A stretch of 64,000 bases of DNA from Plasticicumulans lactativorans (GTDB lineage: Bacteria > Pseudomonadota > Gammaproteobacteria > Competibacterales > Competibacteraceae). The notes beneath the pieces are model-generated. The model did no database searches, was not told where the DNA came from, and saw only the letters and a program-made list of their open reading frames with translations. Location: positions 140,464 to 204,463 of the forward strand of contig NZ_SLWY01000010.1 in assembly GCF_004341245.1 (NCBI RefSeq). Reading direction: 5' to 3'. Made by a program: the position numbers and the translations under genes. Positions 28,941-48,216 of the stretch are shown here, one piece after another; position 1 is the first letter of the stretch, and each line of letters opens with the position of its first letter.

Positions 28941-30002
28941 ATGTTGCGCAAGACCCCGATCGCCCTGCTGATCGCCGCCACGCTGTGCACCGGCGCCGCC
29001 TTCGCCGGCACCGCCCAGCCCGCGATCAAGGTGCTCGCCACCGGCGGCACCATCGCCGGCACCGGCGAGTCCGCCGGCAGCGGTGCCTACACCTCGGCGC
29101 GCCTGCCGATCGACGCGCTGCTCGACGCCGTGCCCGAGGCGAAGAAGCTCGCCCGCCTCAGCGGCGAGCAGGTGGTGCAGCTCGGCAGCCAGGCGATGAC
29201 CCCCGAGGTGTGGCTGAAGATCGCCCGGCGCGCCAACGAGCTGCTGGCCTCGCCCGAGGTCGACGGCCTGGTGATCACGCACGGCACCGACACGCTGGAA
29301 GAGACCGCGTACTTCCTGAACCTCACGCTGCGCAGCGACAAGCCGGTGGTGCTGGTCGGCGCGATGCGCCCGTCGACGGCGATCAGCGCCGACGGCCCGG
29401 CGAACCTCTACGAGGCGATCACCCTGGCGGCGTCGCCGCAGGCCGCGGGCAAGGGCGTGCTGGTGGCGATGAACGATCAGGTGCTCGACGCCCGCGGCGT
29501 GACCAAGACCAGCACCACCAGCGTCGCCACCTTCCGCTCGCCCAACGAAGGGCCGCTCGGCAGCGTCGCCAACGGCAAGGTGGAGCTGATGCGCACGGTG
29601 CTGCGCACCCACACCCGCACGAGCACCTTCGACGTCGCCAAGCTCGACAGCCTGCCGCGGGTCGAGATCGTCTACGGCTACGCCGGCGACAACAGCGCGC
29701 AGATCGACGCCGCGGTGAAGAGCGGCGCGGCGGGCATCGTCTTCGCCGGCGTCGGTAACGGCAACTTCAATCCGGCCGTGGAGAAGGCCCTGGCCGAGGC
29801 GCGCCAGAAGGGGGTCGCCGTGGTCCGCAGCAGCCGCGCCGGCAGCGGGCGAGTGACGCTGGACGGCGAGGTCGATGACGCCAAGTACGGCTTCGTCGTC
29901 GCCGACGATCTCAATCCGCAGAAGGCGCGTGTGCTGCTGATGCTCGCGCTGACGCAGACCCAGGATCCGCAGGCGCTCCAGAAGCTGTTCTTCACGTACT
30001 GA
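28941..30002 (+). CDS. ansB: Periplasmic (type II) L-asparaginase
   Basis: A 353-residue precursor with signal peptide (KTPIALLIAATLCTGAAFAG, cleavage near residue 22-24). Both catalytic threonine motifs are present: KVLATGGTIAGTG and ITHGTDTLEETAYFL; VLVGAMRP follows. It hydrolyses extracytoplasmic asparagine to aspartate and ammonia. GAGAGGAG lies 8-14 nt before the ATG. The downstream symporter would import the aspartate formed. Confidence 0.93.
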   Translation: MLRKTPIALLIAATLCTGAAFAGTAQPAIKVLATGGTIAGTGESAGSGAYTSARLPIDALLDAVPEAKKLARLSGEQVVQLGSQAMTPEVWLKIARRANELLASPEVDGLVITHGTDTLEETAYFLNLTLRSDKPVVLVGAMRPSTAISADGPANLYEAITLAASPQAAGKGVLVAMNDQVLDARGVTKTSTTSVATFRSPNEGPLGSVANGKVELMRTVLRTHTRTSTFDVAKLDSLPRVEIVYGYAGDNSAQIDAAVKSGAAGIVFAGVGNGNFNPAVEKALAEARQKGVAVVRSSRAGSGRVTLDGEVDDAKYGFVVADDLNPQKARVLLMLALTQTQDPQALQKLFFTY

Positions 30003-30012
30003 GCCGCTGCCC

Positions 30013-30041
30013 GCCCGCCGTCCGTTGCCGGGGCGGCGGGC
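30013..30041 (+). terminator. Hairpin between asparaginase and symporter genes
   Basis: GCCCGCCG and CGGCGGGC arms around a 13-nt loop, followed by CCCCGTTTCC. It may attenuate read-through or protect the mRNA 3' end rather than terminate. Confidence 0.35.
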
Positions 30042-30067
30042 CCCGTTTCCAGAGGAGAAGACGAACC

Positions 30068-31378
30068 ATGCGATCCAACAAACTGACGAGCTACATCCTC
30101 GTCGCGATGGTGCTCGGCGTGATCACCGGCCAGGCCGTGCGCGAACTGGTGCCCGATCCGGAATGGGTGAAGAGCTTCGCTGCCAACATCTCGCTGCTGA
30201 CCGAGATCTTCCTGCGCCTGATCAAGATGATCATCGCGCCGCTGGTGTTCACCACGCTGGTGGTCGGCATCGCCAAGATGGACGACATCGGCACCGTCGG
30301 CCGCATCGGCGCGAAGACCCTGCTGTGGTTCGTCGGCGCCTCGGCGGTGTCGATCACCCTCGGCATGCTGCTGGTCAACCTGTTCCAGCCCGGCGTGGCC
30401 TCCGGCCTCACGCTGCCCGATGCGGGCGCGGTGACCGGCCTGCAGAAGAGCGCGCTGTCGCTGAAGGAATTCGTCGCGCACCTGGTGCCGAAGAGCGTCA
30501 TCGAGGCGATGGCGACCAACGAGATCCTGCAGATCGTCGTGTTCGCGGTGTTCTTCGGCCTCGCCGCGGCGGCGCTGGGGCAGCGTACCCGCGCGCTGAT
30601 CGCCGACCTCGACATGCTCGCGCACATCATGCTGAAGGTGACGACCTTCGTGATGAACTTCTCGCCGATCGCGGTGTTCGCGGCGATGGCGGCGATCGTC
30701 GCCCGCCAGGGGCTCGGCGTGCTGGCCACCTACGGCAAGTTCATCGGTGAGTTCTACATCGGCATCGCGCTGCTGCTGATCCTGCTGGTGGCCGCCGCGA
30801 GCCTCGTGCTCGGCCGCCGCGTCCTGCGCCTGGTGAAGTACCTGCGCGAGCCGACGCTGCTCGCCTTCAGCACCGCGAGCAGCGAGGCCGCCTTCCCGAA
30901 GACCCTGGAGCAGCTCGAGCGCTTCGGCTGCAGCAACAAGGTCGCGAGCTTCGTGCTGCCGATGGGCTACTCGTTCAACCTCGACGGCTCGATGATGTTC
31001 TGCGCCTTCGCCTCGATGTTCGTCGCCCAGGTCTATGGCGTCGACATGAGCATCGGTTCGCAGGTGGCACTGGCGCTGACGCTGATGATCACCAGCAAGG
31101 GCATCGCCGGCGTGCCGCGCGCCTCGCTGGTGGTGGTGGCGGCGACGCTGCCCTCGGTGGGCATCCCCGAAGCGGGCCTGCTGCTGCTGATCGGCATCGA
31201 CCAGTTCTTCGACATGGGGCGCACCGCGGTCAACGTCATCGGCAATGGCATCGCCACCGCGGTGGTGTCGAAGTGGGAAGGTGACCTGCAGCCGCATGCG
31301 CACGCCGAACCCGCGGCGCCGGCCAAGCCCGGTGCGGGCGCCGGCGAGGCGCCGGTGGCCGAACCCGCCGTCTCCTGA
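30068..31378 (+). CDS. Dicarboxylate/amino acid:cation symporter (DAACS, GltP/DctA family)
   Basis: A 436-residue membrane protein with the glutamate-transporter fold: FLRLIKMIIAPLVFTTLVVG, hairpin 1 serine region STASSEAAFPKTLE, MGYSFNLDGSMM (TM7), hairpin 2 SKGIAGVPRAS and FDMGRTAVNVIGN (TM8). The C-terminus is a Pro/Ala-rich tail. The substrate, aspartate/glutamate or C4-dicarboxylate, is not decided by motifs; the context of periplasmic asparaginase and aspartase suggests aspartate. AGAGGAG precedes the ATG. Confidence 0.9.
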   Translation: MRSNKLTSYILVAMVLGVITGQAVRELVPDPEWVKSFAANISLLTEIFLRLIKMIIAPLVFTTLVVGIAKMDDIGTVGRIGAKTLLWFVGASAVSITLGMLLVNLFQPGVASGLTLPDAGAVTGLQKSALSLKEFVAHLVPKSVIEAMATNEILQIVVFAVFFGLAAAALGQRTRALIADLDMLAHIMLKVTTFVMNFSPIAVFAAMAAIVARQGLGVLATYGKFIGEFYIGIALLLILLVAAASLVLGRRVLRLVKYLREPTLLAFSTASSEAAFPKTLEQLERFGCSNKVASFVLPMGYSFNLDGSMMFCAFASMFVAQVYGVDMSIGSQVALALTLMITSKGIAGVPRASLVVVAATLPSVGIPEAGLLLLIGIDQFFDMGRTAVNVIGNGIATAVVSKWEGDLQPHAHAEPAAPAKPGAGAGEAPVAEPAVS

Positions 31379-31395
31379 GATCCACGCCCGACGAG

Positions 31396-31436
31396 GCCCC
31401 GCGACGCCCGGCACGGATGCCGGTGCGCCGCGGGGC
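31396..31436 (+). terminator. Terminator-like hairpin after the symporter gene
   Basis: GCCCCGCG...CGCGGGGC outer stem with an inner GCCCGGCA/TGCCGGTGC stem. No T-tract, so termination efficiency is uncertain. Confidence 0.4.
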
Positions 31437-31613
31437 GTACTGCTGCCGCGATGTGGTAGCGACATCCACGATGGCGCACGGACGGGACGCGTCATTGCGT
31501 TGGTCGAAACCACGAGCGGACCGTTAACATAGCCCGCCATCCACCTGACCGCCGGGAGCGTACGCGGTCGGGCGGAGCCATCCGCACGCACGAGAATTCG
31601 AGGGAGCCCCTAG

Positions 31614-33899
<2,286 letters not shown>

Positions 33900-33924
33900 G
33901 TCCGCGTACCGCGGGGTGAAAAGA

Positions 33925-33948
33925 AAGGGCGACCCGCGGGTCGCCCTT
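33925..33948. terminator. Bidirectional terminator between maeB copy 2 and the CBS gene
   Basis: AAGGGCGACCC-GC-GGGTCGCCCTT followed by GTTTTTT on the plus strand and TTCTTTTC on the minus strand. It serves both convergent genes. Confidence 0.88.
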
Positions 33949-33967
33949 GTTTTTTGCCACGCGGCCG

Positions 33968-34573
33968 TCAGCCCGAGTGCAGCAGTGCCTGTTCGATCTC
34001 GGCGAAGGTGGTGGGACGGTCGGCCGGGTGGATGTCGAGCCCCAGTTGCTTGCCGATCTGTGCGAGCGAGAAGATGCCGCGGATCGCCTCCTTGCCGGTG
34101 GTGTCGTCGAAGTCGAGCACCAGCGCGTGCTGGCGTCCGGAGTCGCGCAGCGTGGCGATGATGTCGCCGACGCGGGCGCGCAGCACGTCCTCCAGCGGCA
34201 GCACCTCGAGCTTCGGATACAGCGTCATGATGTCGCGCACCAGCAGCTCCTCGAACTTGCCGCCGGTCTTTTCGAGGATGCGCATCGGCTTCTCGCCCTG
34301 GATGTCGCGGCTGGTGATCAGGCCGCGCACGGTGCCGTCGGGGTCGACGACCAGGAGCATGCGCACGCCGCCCTTGACCATCCGTTCGAGCGCCATGCTG
34401 AGCGGCGTGGTCAGCGACACCATGATCGCCGCGACCTGACGCAGGTCGGTCATCACGTCGATCGCGGGATCCTCCTGGCGCACCCGCTCGGGCAGGGCCT
34501 GGTGGGGGCGGAAGTAGGTGACGCCGACATCGAGCTTACGGAATGTAAGCGTGTTGAACTTGCCATGCTCCAT
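33968..34573 (-). CDS. CBS-domain pair protein
   Basis: A 201-residue protein of two tandem CBS motifs, about residues 40-100 (MVSLTTPLSMALERMVKGGV, LVVDPDGTVRGLITSRDI) and 110-190 (VRDIMTLYPKLEVLPLEDVL, LVLDFDDTTGKEAIRGIFS). Such pairs bind adenine nucleotides and sense energy state. No attached enzyme or transporter domain. GGAGG precedes the ATG. The partner protein cannot be inferred from context. Confidence 0.85.
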   Translation of the reverse strand: MEHGKFNTLTFRKLDVGVTYFRPHQALPERVRQEDPAIDVMTDLRQVAAIMVSLTTPLSMALERMVKGGVRMLLVVDPDGTVRGLITSRDIQGEKPMRILEKTGGKFEELLVRDIMTLYPKLEVLPLEDVLRARVGDIIATLRDSGRQHALVLDFDDTTGKEAIRGIFSLAQIGKQLGLDIHPADRPTTFAEIEQALLHSG

Positions 34574-34658
34574 AGGGGCCTCCGGGATGATTGAGACGCG
34601 GACCGTCCATAGGCATAGACCTCGGCGATCACCTTGTAAATCCGTGGCTGTCGCGTGA

Positions 34659-35141
34659 TCAGCGCGGCCCGTGCGGGCCCCGCAGGATGTTGTCGGACCA
34701 GCGCAGCACCGCGCGCACCCGCGGCGTCAGCAGTTCCCAGGCTTCGTCGCGGCGCACCCAGCGGTACTCGCTGTGCTCGGGGCGCCCCAGCTCGGGGCTC
34801 ACCGGGAGTTCGACGTGGGTGCAGCCGGTGCAGGCGATGTAGTAGCGCGCCACCTTGGCACCGTGGTTGTAGGGCGGGGTCTCGCGGAACACCTCGCCCC
34901 AGCGGAAGTCGAGCTCGGTGATCGTGGTCTCCTCGCGCACCTCGCGGATCGCGGCGGCGAGCGGCGTCTCGCCGGGTTCGCACATGCCCTTGGGGAAGTC
35001 CCAGTAGTTGAAGGCGCGCAGCAGCAGGTAGCGCCAGCTCTTGCGTTCGGGGCGGTGCAGCAGGATCACGCCGCAGGACAGGATGCGCACGCCGCTGCCC
35101 GCGGCCGGGAGGGTGTCCCTCAGTGCGCTCAGCCTCGACAT
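34659..35141 (-). CDS. Nudix hydrolase
   Basis: The 160-residue protein carries a complete Nudix box, G(62)-MCEPGETPLAAAIREVREETTI, matching GX5EX7REUXEEXGU apart from the last position. It contains FNYWDFPKGM, typical of bis(5'-nucleosyl)-tetraphosphatase-like members. Start MSRLSALRD at 35141 lies 13 bp after the hemE stop; an extension to 35198 would overlap hemE. Substrate not determined. Co-transcribed with hemE by spacing. Confidence 0.85.
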   Translation of the reverse strand: MSRLSALRDTLPAAGSGVRILSCGVILLHRPERKSWRYLLLRAFNYWDFPKGMCEPGETPLAAAIREVREETTITELDFRWGEVFRETPPYNHGAKVARYYIACTGCTHVELPVSPELGRPEHSEYRWVRRDEAWELLTPRVRAVLRWSDNILRGPHGPR

Positions 35142-35154
35142 GGTCGGGCCCTGC

Positions 35155-36225
35155 TCAGCCGGCCGCGTGGTACGGCCGCGAGAGTTCATGTACGGCATCG
35201 ATCATCACCCTGGCATGTTCGGGGTCGACCTGCGGGTGGATGCCGTGGCCGAGGTTGAAGACGTGCCCCGGGCCGCGGCCGAAGCTCGCCAGCACCCGCC
35301 CGACCTCCTCGCGGATGCGCTCCGGCGGCGCATAGAGCACGCAGGGGTCGAGGTTGCCCTGTAGGGCGACGCGCTCACCGACGCGCGCGCGCGCCGCGCC
35401 GAGCTCGGTGGTCCAGTCCAGGCCGAGCGCGTCGCAGCCGCTGTCGGCCATCGCTTCGAGCCACTGGCCGCCGCCCTTGGTGAACAGGATCACCGGCACG
35501 CGCCGGCCTTCGGCCGTGCGGGTCAGCCCTTCGACGATGCGCGCCATGTAGGCGAGCGAGAACTCGCGGTAGGGGGTCGGGGCGAGCAGCCCGCCCCAGG
35601 TGTCGAACACCATCACCGCCTGCGCGCCGGCCGCGATCTGCGCGTTCAGGTAGGCGGTGACCGCGCGCGCGGTGACGTCGAGCAGGGCGTGCAGCAGTTC
35701 CGGGCGGCTGTAGAGCAGGCCCTTGATCAGCGCGAACTCCTTGCTGGAGCCGCCCTCGACCATGTAGGTGGCGAGGGTCCAGGGGCTGCCGGCGAAGCCG
35801 ATCAGCGGTACGCGGCCGTCGAGCTCGCGGCGGATCAGGCGCACCGCGTCGACGACGTAGCGCAGCTCGCGCTCGGGGTCGGGGACCGCGAGGCGGCGCA
35901 CGTCGGCCTCGCTGCGCACCGGGCGCGCGAAGCGCGGCCCCTCGCCCTCGGCGAAGGACAGGCCCAGGCCCATCGCGTCGGGCACCGTGAGGATGTCGGA
36001 GAACAGGATCGCCGCGTCGAGCGCGAAGCGGGCCAGCGGCTGCAGGGTCACCTCGCAGGCCAGTTCCGGCGTGGTGCACAGGGTCATGAAGCTGCCGGCG
36101 CGGGCGCGGGTGCTGCGGTACTCGGGGAGGTAGCGACCGGCCTGGCGCATCATCCAGACCGGGGTGAGGTCGACCGGCTCGCGCAGCAGGGCGCGCAGGA
36201 AGCGGTCGTTCTGGAGCGGTTGCAT
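35155..36225 (-). CDS. hemE: Uroporphyrinogen decarboxylase
   Basis: A 356-residue protein starting [20 protein letters not shown] and containing [64 protein letters not shown] and [15 protein letters not shown]. These are the HemE signatures, including both active-site aspartates. It converts uroporphyrinogen III to coproporphyrinogen III in haem synthesis. Confidence 0.97.
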   Translation of the reverse strand: MQPLQNDRFLRALLREPVDLTPVWMMRQAGRYLPEYRSTRARAGSFMTLCTTPELACEVTLQPLARFALDAAILFSDILTVPDAMGLGLSFAEGEGPRFARPVRSEADVRRLAVPDPERELRYVVDAVRLIRRELDGRVPLIGFAGSPWTLATYMVEGGSSKEFALIKGLLYSRPELLHALLDVTARAVTAYLNAQIAAGAQAVMVFDTWGGLLAPTPYREFSLAYMARIVEGLTRTAEGRRVPVILFTKGGGQWLEAMADSGCDALGLDWTTELGAARARVGERVALQGNLDPCVLYAPPERIREEVGRVLASFGRGPGHVFNLGHGIHPQVDPEHARVMIDAVHELSRPYHAAG

Positions 36226-36330
36226 CACGGGTTGCTCGACGAGGGTGCACGCACGGTGCGACCGCGCAAGTGTGGCCGCCGTGTCACAGACCTGCAACTC
36301 GGCGGCGCGGCTGCCGGTGCCCGAAAACGG

Positions 36331-36356
36331 AAAAAGCCGGCGGCCGCCGGCTTTTT
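36331..36356 (-). terminator. Rho-independent terminator of gltBD
   Basis: A fully palindromic 26-mer, AAAAAGCCGGCGG/CCGCCGGCTTTTT, just behind gltD on the minus strand. It separates gltBD from hemE. Confidence 0.88.
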
Positions 36357-36383
36357 CATGGTGCACGCGGGGACGCGCGCGCG

Positions 36384-42343
<5,960 letters not shown>

Positions 42344-42499
42344 CGTCGCTCCGCCGAGTAGAGAGCCGCCAAGGGGAACGGCACGTCAATGTGGCCGTTC
42401 GGACACGTCCGGGGGTGGTCGCGGGGTGGCGTGAGCGGCATGGGACCGTTCCGGAAGGTCCTTGCGCGCATCGCCCGCCGATCGACCGCGCGGCCGCGC

Positions 42500-42528
42500 A
42501 GTATAACGCTGCACTGCCGCAACGTAAA
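42500..42528 (-). promoter_or_regulatory. Sigma-70-type promoter of gltBD
   Basis: On the minus strand TTTACG (42528-42523), 17 bp, then TATACT (42505-42500), giving a leader of about 150 nt to gltB. Confidence 0.5.
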
Positions 42529-42584
42529 CGCATGCTGACACGAAGGTATTGACTTTCTGAAGGTTTTCGGGGTTGTGCACCCGC

Positions 42585-44270
42585 TCAGTGCGCGCGCTTC
42601 GCGCGCAGCGCCCTGCCGCTGCGCACCCACGCACCGGCACTGCGCACGTCATCGGGCAGCTGTGTCAGCGCGGACTCGGCGCGGGTCCGGTCGGGGTACG
42701 GGCCGAGCGCCAGCACCTGCCACATGCGGCCCTGGCTTTCAAGCTGCAGATACAAGGGGTTGCGCAGGTTCGCGCGGGCCGCGAAGGCGCGCAGCGTCTG
42801 CGTCGTGCCGGCGGCGGCGATCTGCACGACGTATTCGTCGTCGCGCAGTTCCGTCGCGCGCCCGTTGGCGGGGCGCTGCGGCGATGGCACGGCGGCGGCG
42901 TCGCTGCGTGAAGGGGGGGCGGCTCCCCGTTGCGGTGCAGGCCGCGCCGCGGTGCGCGGGGGCGGGGCGGTCGGCGCTGTCACGGCAGGAAGTCGCGGCG
43001 CATGCGGCGTCGCCACGACGTCCGTGCGCGCTGCCGGTGCAGCGGCAGCGACGTCGGTTGCCCGGAGGACCTCGACGGGCGTGGCGGGCGCCGCCGCACT
43101 GCCCGGTTCGACGGGGGCCGCGGCGACGGGTGGTGCCGGCGCAGCGGCCGGTTCCGCCGGCAGCGCCGGCAGCGCCGGCGGGGCGGTGGCGGTCGCCGGC
43201 GAATCCGGGGCATCCGGCGCTGCGGGTTCGGTGGCGGTCGCCGGCGTCGCGGCCGTCGTGTCGTGCGTGCTCGCGGGCTCCGGCGGTGCTGCCGGCTCCG
43301 GCGGAGCGATCGATGCGACGAGCGGCGTCGCCGCGGCTTGCGGGGCCACGTCCGCGGGGGCGGGGGACGGCGTTGGCGTGGCCGCCAACGGCGGCGGCGA
43401 TTCCGCCGCGGGCACCGGCGCCGGCGGCAGGGCCGGGGCGTCGCCAGCGTGGGGGCGTTCCCACCAGAGCAGCGCCCCGACCCCGACGGCGGCGGTGATG
43501 CCGAGCGCGGCCAGCCAGACCGGTGCAAGGGCCGGCGCACGGCGCGCGCCGTGCGCCTCGGTCAGTCGCTCCAGCGCGCCGGGGTTGCCGCCGGCGCACT
43601 GCACCAGCGTCGCGGCGGCGGCACCGAGGCGTGCCGTGGTGGCCGGCCCGAAGCGCCAGCCGAGGTAGGCGCGGCTTTCCTCGGGGCTCAGCGCCGGCAT
43701 GCTCACCGTGTAGATGCGCTGGCGCGTCAGGCCGGCGCCGGCGCTTTCGAGCAGGCTTTCCAGGTCACCGCTGCCGGCGAGCACCAGGCTCAGCAGGCCC
43801 GAGCGGCGCTGGTCGGCGGACAGGCCGAGGCGGATCAGCAGGGCGAGGTCGGTGGCATTGAGGCGCTCGACGTCGTCGATCAGCGCGACCGGAACCTCGT
43901 GCTGCGCGTGCAGGGTGGCGAGGTGCTGGATCAGCGTGCGCCGGGTCTCGGCCGGGTCCGCGCCGTTGGCGAGCCCGAAGGCGGCGGCGAGCGCGGCGAG
44001 CACGCCGGATTCGCTGCCGGCCAGGCACACGGTCGGGTGCCGTGGAGCGTCCTGCAGCTCGCGGGCGAGCTGGCGCAGCAACTGCGACTTGCCGCTGCCC
44101 GGCGCGCCCCGGATCGCACCGATGAACGCGCCGACGCCGGCCAGTTGCACCAGCATCGCGCGCGCGTGGGCGAGCGCCGGGGTGTCGAAGTATTCGTCGT
44201 GCCCGGCGGCGTGCAGCGGCGGCGGCCCGGCGCCGTCCGCGAGCGCGTGGGCCCTAGTGGCAGAAGGCAT
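42585..44270 (-). CDS. damX: DamX-like AAA ATPase with SPOR domain
   Basis: A 561-residue protein: an ExeA/GspA-type AAA domain (Walker A GAPGSGKS near residue 55, Walker [11 protein letters not shown], about 25-235), one membrane helix ([20 protein letters not shown], about 248-270), an extreme Pro/Ala/Thr linker of about 200 residues and a C-terminal SPOR domain (about 485-555, [18 protein letters not shown]). SPOR domains bind denuded peptidoglycan at the septum. Position after aroKB is that of damX in many proteobacteria. Overlaps the aroB end by 17 bp. Confidence 0.82.
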   Translation of the reverse strand: MPSATRAHALADGAGPPPLHAAGHDEYFDTPALAHARAMLVQLAGVGAFIGAIRGAPGSGKSQLLRQLARELQDAPRHPTVCLAGSESGVLAALAAAFGLANGADPAETRRTLIQHLATLHAQHEVPVALIDDVERLNATDLALLIRLGLSADQRRSGLLSLVLAGSGDLESLLESAGAGLTRQRIYTVSMPALSPEESRAYLGWRFGPATTARLGAAAATLVQCAGGNPGALERLTEAHGARRAPALAPVWLAALGITAAVGVGALLWWERPHAGDAPALPPAPVPAAESPPPLAATPTPSPAPADVAPQAAATPLVASIAPPEPAAPPEPASTHDTTAATPATATEPAAPDAPDSPATATAPPALPALPAEPAAAPAPPVAAAPVEPGSAAAPATPVEVLRATDVAAAAPAARTDVVATPHAPRLPAVTAPTAPPPRTAARPAPQRGAAPPSRSDAAAVPSPQRPANGRATELRDDEYVVQIAAAGTTQTLRAFAARANLRNPLYLQLESQGRMWQVLALGPYPDRTRAESALTQLPDDVRSAGAWVRSGRALRAKRAH

Positions 44271-45333
44271 CGAGCGTGGCGCGCAGTGCGGCCGACGGCA
44301 CGTCGCGCCTCACCACGCCGTGGCCCAGGCCCTGCAGCAGGATCAGCGTCAGTTGGCCGTCGCGGGTCTTCTTGTCGACCGCCATCAGCCCCAGGAAATC
44401 CTCGGCGCTCAGGCTCGCGGGTGCCGTCACCGGCAGTTGCGCGCGCGAGAACAGGCGCCGCACGCGCTCGACCGCGGCGGCGTCGAGCCAGCCGAGGCGG
44501 GCCGAGAGGTCGAGCGCCATGCAGGTGCCGGCGGCGACCGCCTCGCCGTGCAACCAGACGCCGTAGCCGGTGCCGGTCTCGATGGCGTGGCCGAAGGTAT
44601 GGCCGAGGTTGAGCAGGGCGCGCTCGCCGCTCTCGCGTTCGTCACGCCCGACGATCTCGGCCTTGCAGCGGCACGAGCGCGCGATGGCCTCGGTGAGCGC
44701 GGCACCGTCGCGTGCGAGCAGCGCTTCGAGGTTCGCTTCGAGCCAGTCGAGGAAGGGCAGGTCGCGGATCAGGCCGTACTTGATCACCTCGGCGAGCCCG
44801 GCGGCGAACTCGCGGTCGGGCAGGGTGACGAGGGTGCGGGTGTCGATGACCACGGCGCGCGGCTGGTGGAAGGCGCCGATCATGTTCTTGCCCAGCGGGT
44901 GGTTGACGCCGGTCTTGCCGCCGACCGAGGAGTCGACCTGCGCGAGCAGCGTGGTCGGCAACTGCACGAAGTCCACGCCGCGCTGGTAGCACGCCGCGGC
45001 GAAGCCGGTCATGTCGCCGACCACGCCTCCGCCCAGGGCCAGCAGCGTGCAGTGGCGGTCGAAGCGTGCCCGCAGCAGGGCGTCGAACACGTTGCCGAGC
45101 GTGTCGAGCGTCTTGAACGACTCGCCGTCCGGCAGCACCACCGTCTCGACCCGGCGGTCGTCGAAGGCGCTGCAGACGGTTTCGAGGTACAGCGGAGCGA
45201 CCGTAGTGTTGCTGACCACCATCACCTGTCGTCCGGGGACCGCGGCGCGCCAGACGTCCGGCCGGCCGAGCAGGCCCGGACCGATGTGGATGGGGTAGCT
45301 GCGGTCACCGAGATCGACGGTCAGGGTCTGCAT
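44254..45333 (-). CDS. aroB: 3-dehydroquinate synthase
   Basis: A 359-residue protein with [50 protein letters not shown] and HGEAVAAG, the NAD- and zinc-binding motifs of AroB. Second step of the shikimate pathway. It follows aroK after 87 bp. Confidence 0.97.
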   Translation of the reverse strand: MQTLTVDLGDRSYPIHIGPGLLGRPDVWRAAVPGRQVMVVSNTTVAPLYLETVCSAFDDRRVETVVLPDGESFKTLDTLGNVFDALLRARFDRHCTLLALGGGVVGDMTGFAAACYQRGVDFVQLPTTLLAQVDSSVGGKTGVNHPLGKNMIGAFHQPRAVVIDTRTLVTLPDREFAAGLAEVIKYGLIRDLPFLDWLEANLEALLARDGAALTEAIARSCRCKAEIVGRDERESGERALLNLGHTFGHAIETGTGYGVWLHGEAVAAGTCMALDLSARLGWLDAAAVERVRRLFSRAQLPVTAPASLSAEDFLGLMAVDKKTRDGQLTLILLQGLGHGVVRRDVPSAALRATLDAFCH

Positions 45334-45420
45334 GAACGGTTCACGGGGCAGGGGCGGAATGCGCCATGGTGGGTGATGCGTGCCGGGGTCGCAAGCACCG
45401 GGGCCGCACGCCGCGCGTCG

Positions 45421-45942
45421 CTACAGCGAGGCGAGATGGGTGCCGATCATCGCGGCCACGCGCCGGCCGAGCAGGCCGTCGGTGTTGACGGTGAGGTCGG
45501 CGATCTCCCGGTACAGCGGCGCCCGGATGCGCAGCAGCTCCTCGAGGCGCCCGCGCGGGTCGGCGGTGCGCAGCAGCGGACGGTTCTCGTCGCGGGCGGT
45601 GCGCCGCAGCTGTTCGTCGACCGAGGTCTCCAGGTACACGACCAGCCCGCGGCCGGCGAGGGCGCGGCGGTTGTCGGGGTCGAGGATGGCACCGCCGCCG
45701 GTCGCCAGCACCACGCCGTCGCGGCGGGTGAGCTCGTCGATCATCGCCTTCTCGCGGGCGCGGAAACCCGCTTCGCCCTCGAGCTCGAATATCAGCGGGA
45801 TGCTCGCACCGGTGCGAGTTTCGATCTCGCGGTCACTGTCGAGGAAGGTCTTGGCCAGGGTCTGGGCGAGCAGGCGGCCGACCGTGGTCTTGCCGGCGCC
45901 CATCGGGCCGATCAGGAAGATGTTCTGGTGTGCGCTCAGCAT
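45421..45942 (-). CDS. aroK: Shikimate kinase
   Basis: The 173-residue P-loop kinase has [32 protein letters not shown] and [16 protein letters not shown]. It phosphorylates shikimate at O3. The ATG at 45942 gives the usual short N-terminus; further upstream in-frame starts would cut into the gap behind pilQ. Gene order pilQ-aroK-aroB-damX is conserved in many beta- and gammaproteobacteria. Confidence 0.96.
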   Translation of the reverse strand: MLSAHQNIFLIGPMGAGKTTVGRLLAQTLAKTFLDSDREIETRTGASIPLIFELEGEAGFRAREKAMIDELTRRDGVVLATGGGAILDPDNRRALAGRGLVVYLETSVDEQLRRTARDENRPLLRTADPRGRLEELLRIRAPLYREIADLTVNTDGLLGRRVAAMIGTHLASL

Positions 45943-45988
45943 CGTAGGGGGCACCGCCCCTGCCGCGGTGCGGCAGGGGCGTTGGGGC

Positions 45989-48202
45989 TCAGCGGACCAC
46001 GACATTGCCGTCGACGATCTGCGGCGTGACGAAGATCAGCAGTTCGAGCTTCTGGTTCTGGTTCTGGTTGTTGCGGAACAGCCGGCCGATCATCGGGAGA
46101 TCGCCGAGGAAGGGTACCTTGCTGACGTTCTCGCGGGTGATCTGCTCGAACACGCCGCCGAGCACGACGGTCTCGCCGTTGCGCACCAGCACCTGGGTGA
46201 TGACCTCGCGCTTGTCGAGAACCGGCTGGCCGAGCACGCGCTGTCCGGAGTCCTCGTTCTTGGTCACCTTGAGGTCCATGATCACGTTGCGGTCGGGGGT
46301 GATCTGCGGCACGACCGTAAGTTCGAGCAACGCGTCCTTGAATGAAACGGTGGGGGGGTTGTTGGCCGAGCCCGCCGTCGTATAGGGAATTTCACGGCCC
46401 TGCATGATCGACGCCTTCATGCGGTCGGCGGTGAGCACCCGCGGGTTCGACAGCACCTCGCCGCGGCCCTCGGCCTGCATCGCCGAGAGTTCGAGATCGA
46501 TCAGGTAGTTGCGGCCGAGGATCGCGAACGCCAGCGACCCGGCCGGCGAAGCCACGGGCAGGTTGACGCCGAGGCGTTCGGCCAGGCTCAGGGCACTGCC
46601 ATTGCCGACGATCGCGCCGTCATCGGCGAGGCGCGCCGCATTGCCGTCGGCGTTGCCACCGACCACGGCACCCGACTGCGGGCCGCCGATGCCGAGCGCG
46701 CCGCCGAAGCGCACGCCGAGCTCCTTGCTGAAGTCGTCGTTGGCGATGACGATGCGCGAGTCGATCATCACCTGGCGCACCGGGATGTCGACCTTCGACA
46801 CCAGCGCGCGCACGTCGGCGACGCGCTCGGCGACATCCTGGATCAGCAGCGTGTTGGTGCGCTCGTCCACCGACAGCACGCCCCGGTCCGACAGCATCGA
46901 CGTGTTGGTGTTGTCGTTGCCGGTGTTGCGCTGCTGGCCCTCCACGCTGTTGCCGTTGATCAGCTTGGCGAGCTCGGCGGCCTTGGCGTAGTTGACCTGG
47001 ATGAGCTCGGAGCGCAGCGGCGCGAGCCCGAGCGACTGCTTGCGCGCCTCGAGCTCCAGGCGCTCGCGCTCGGCGACCTCCGCGGTGGGGGCGATGTAGA
47101 TGACGTTGCCGGTCTGGCGCTGGGTGAGGCCCTTGGTCTGGGCGATGATGTCGAGGGCCTGGTCCCACGGCACGTTCTTCAGGCGCAGCGTGATGCGCCC
47201 GGTCACCGTGTCGCTCACCACCACGTTGAGGCCGGTGAAGTCGGCGATGATCTGCAGCACCGCGCGCACTTCGATGTCCTGGAAGTTCAGCGACAGCAAC
47301 TGTCCGCGGTAGGCCTTCTCGCGGGTCTCGCCGACCGTCTGCCCGGCCTTGGCCTGCTGCGCCGGGCGCACCTCGATCGTGTAGGCGCCTTCGCTCTGGT
47401 AGCCGACCATCTCGTAGCGGCCGTTGGTGCGGATCGACAACTGCGCGTTGCGGCCGCGGTTGACGGCGTCGATGCCGAATACCGGGGTGCCGAAGTCGCT
47501 GACGTCGAGGCGGCGCTGCTGGCCCGGGCCGAGGCGGGCATTGGCGAATTCCGCGACGATGCGATCGCCTTCCTCGCGCACGTCCACCGAGGTCGACGGG
47601 TCCGACAGGTTCACGATGATCAGCCCCTGGCCATCGCCGCCGCGGCGGAAGTCGACGCGATTGAGGACGCGCGCACCGCCCGCGGCCGCGGCCGCGGCGC
47701 GCGTCGGCGCCGCGGAGCCTGCGCTCGGGGCGGGTTCCGGCGCCGCCGTGGCGCTCGCGGTGGTCGCTTCGAGGGTGACCAGCACCGTGTTGCCCTCGGC
47801 CTTCACGCTGTAGGGCACCATGCGCGACAGGTTGATCATCGCGCGGGTGCGGCCGCTGCCTTCGAGGATGCTGACGCGTTCGGCGACGCCCGAGCCGATG
47901 TCCTGCCGGCGGCTCTGCATTCCGCTGCGGGTCTCGGGGAAATCGACGACGATGCGTGCCGGTTCGGTCACCGAGAAGTGCGTCGGCGTCACCGGGGCGG
48001 AGAGCTGGAAGCGCAGCTGCACGCGGTTGCCGGGCAGCGTCCCCACGTCGACCGCCTCGAGCGTCCCCTCGGCGAAGGCGCGGCCGGTGGCGCACAGCAG
48101 CAGCAGGCCGAGCAGCCACGCGCCGGAGCGCGCGAGCGCGGCGAGGATCGGGGCGCGTGGCCGGCGGACGAGCGCGCGGGCGGGCATGAAGGTCGCGATC
48201 AT
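45989..48202 (-). CDS. pilQ: Type IV pilus outer-membrane secretin
   Basis: The 737-residue precursor has a basic N-terminus with signal peptide ([21 protein letters not shown]). One or two AMIN domains (about 45-270) that bind peptidoglycan, STN/N0 ([20 protein letters not shown]), NolW/N1 ([20 protein letters not shown]) and the secretin domain (about 560-735, [20 protein letters not shown]) follow. It forms the ring through which pili exit. The ATG at 48202 follows GAGGACG; a GTG at 48220 overlaps the pilP stop. Confidence 0.96.
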   Translation of the reverse strand: MIATFMPARALVRRPRAPILAALARSGAWLLGLLLLCATGRAFAEGTLEAVDVGTLPGNRVQLRFQLSAPVTPTHFSVTEPARIVVDFPETRSGMQSRRQDIGSGVAERVSILEGSGRTRAMINLSRMVPYSVKAEGNTVLVTLEATTASATAAPEPAPSAGSAAPTRAAAAAAGGARVLNRVDFRRGGDGQGLIIVNLSDPSTSVDVREEGDRIVAEFANARLGPGQQRRLDVSDFGTPVFGIDAVNRGRNAQLSIRTNGRYEMVGYQSEGAYTIEVRPAQQAKAGQTVGETREKAYRGQLLSLNFQDIEVRAVLQIIADFTGLNVVVSDTVTGRITLRLKNVPWDQALDIIAQTKGLTQRQTGNVIYIAPTAEVAERERLELEARKQSLGLAPLRSELIQVNYAKAAELAKLINGNSVEGQQRNTGNDNTNTSMLSDRGVLSVDERTNTLLIQDVAERVADVRALVSKVDIPVRQVMIDSRIVIANDDFSKELGVRFGGALGIGGPQSGAVVGGNADGNAARLADDGAIVGNGSALSLAERLGVNLPVASPAGSLAFAILGRNYLIDLELSAMQAEGRGEVLSNPRVLTADRMKASIMQGREIPYTTAGSANNPPTVSFKDALLELTVVPQITPDRNVIMDLKVTKNEDSGQRVLGQPVLDKREVITQVLVRNGETVVLGGVFEQITRENVSKVPFLGDLPMIGRLFRNNQNQNQKLELLIFVTPQIVDGNVVVR

Positions 48203-48216
48203 CGTCGTTCGTCCTC

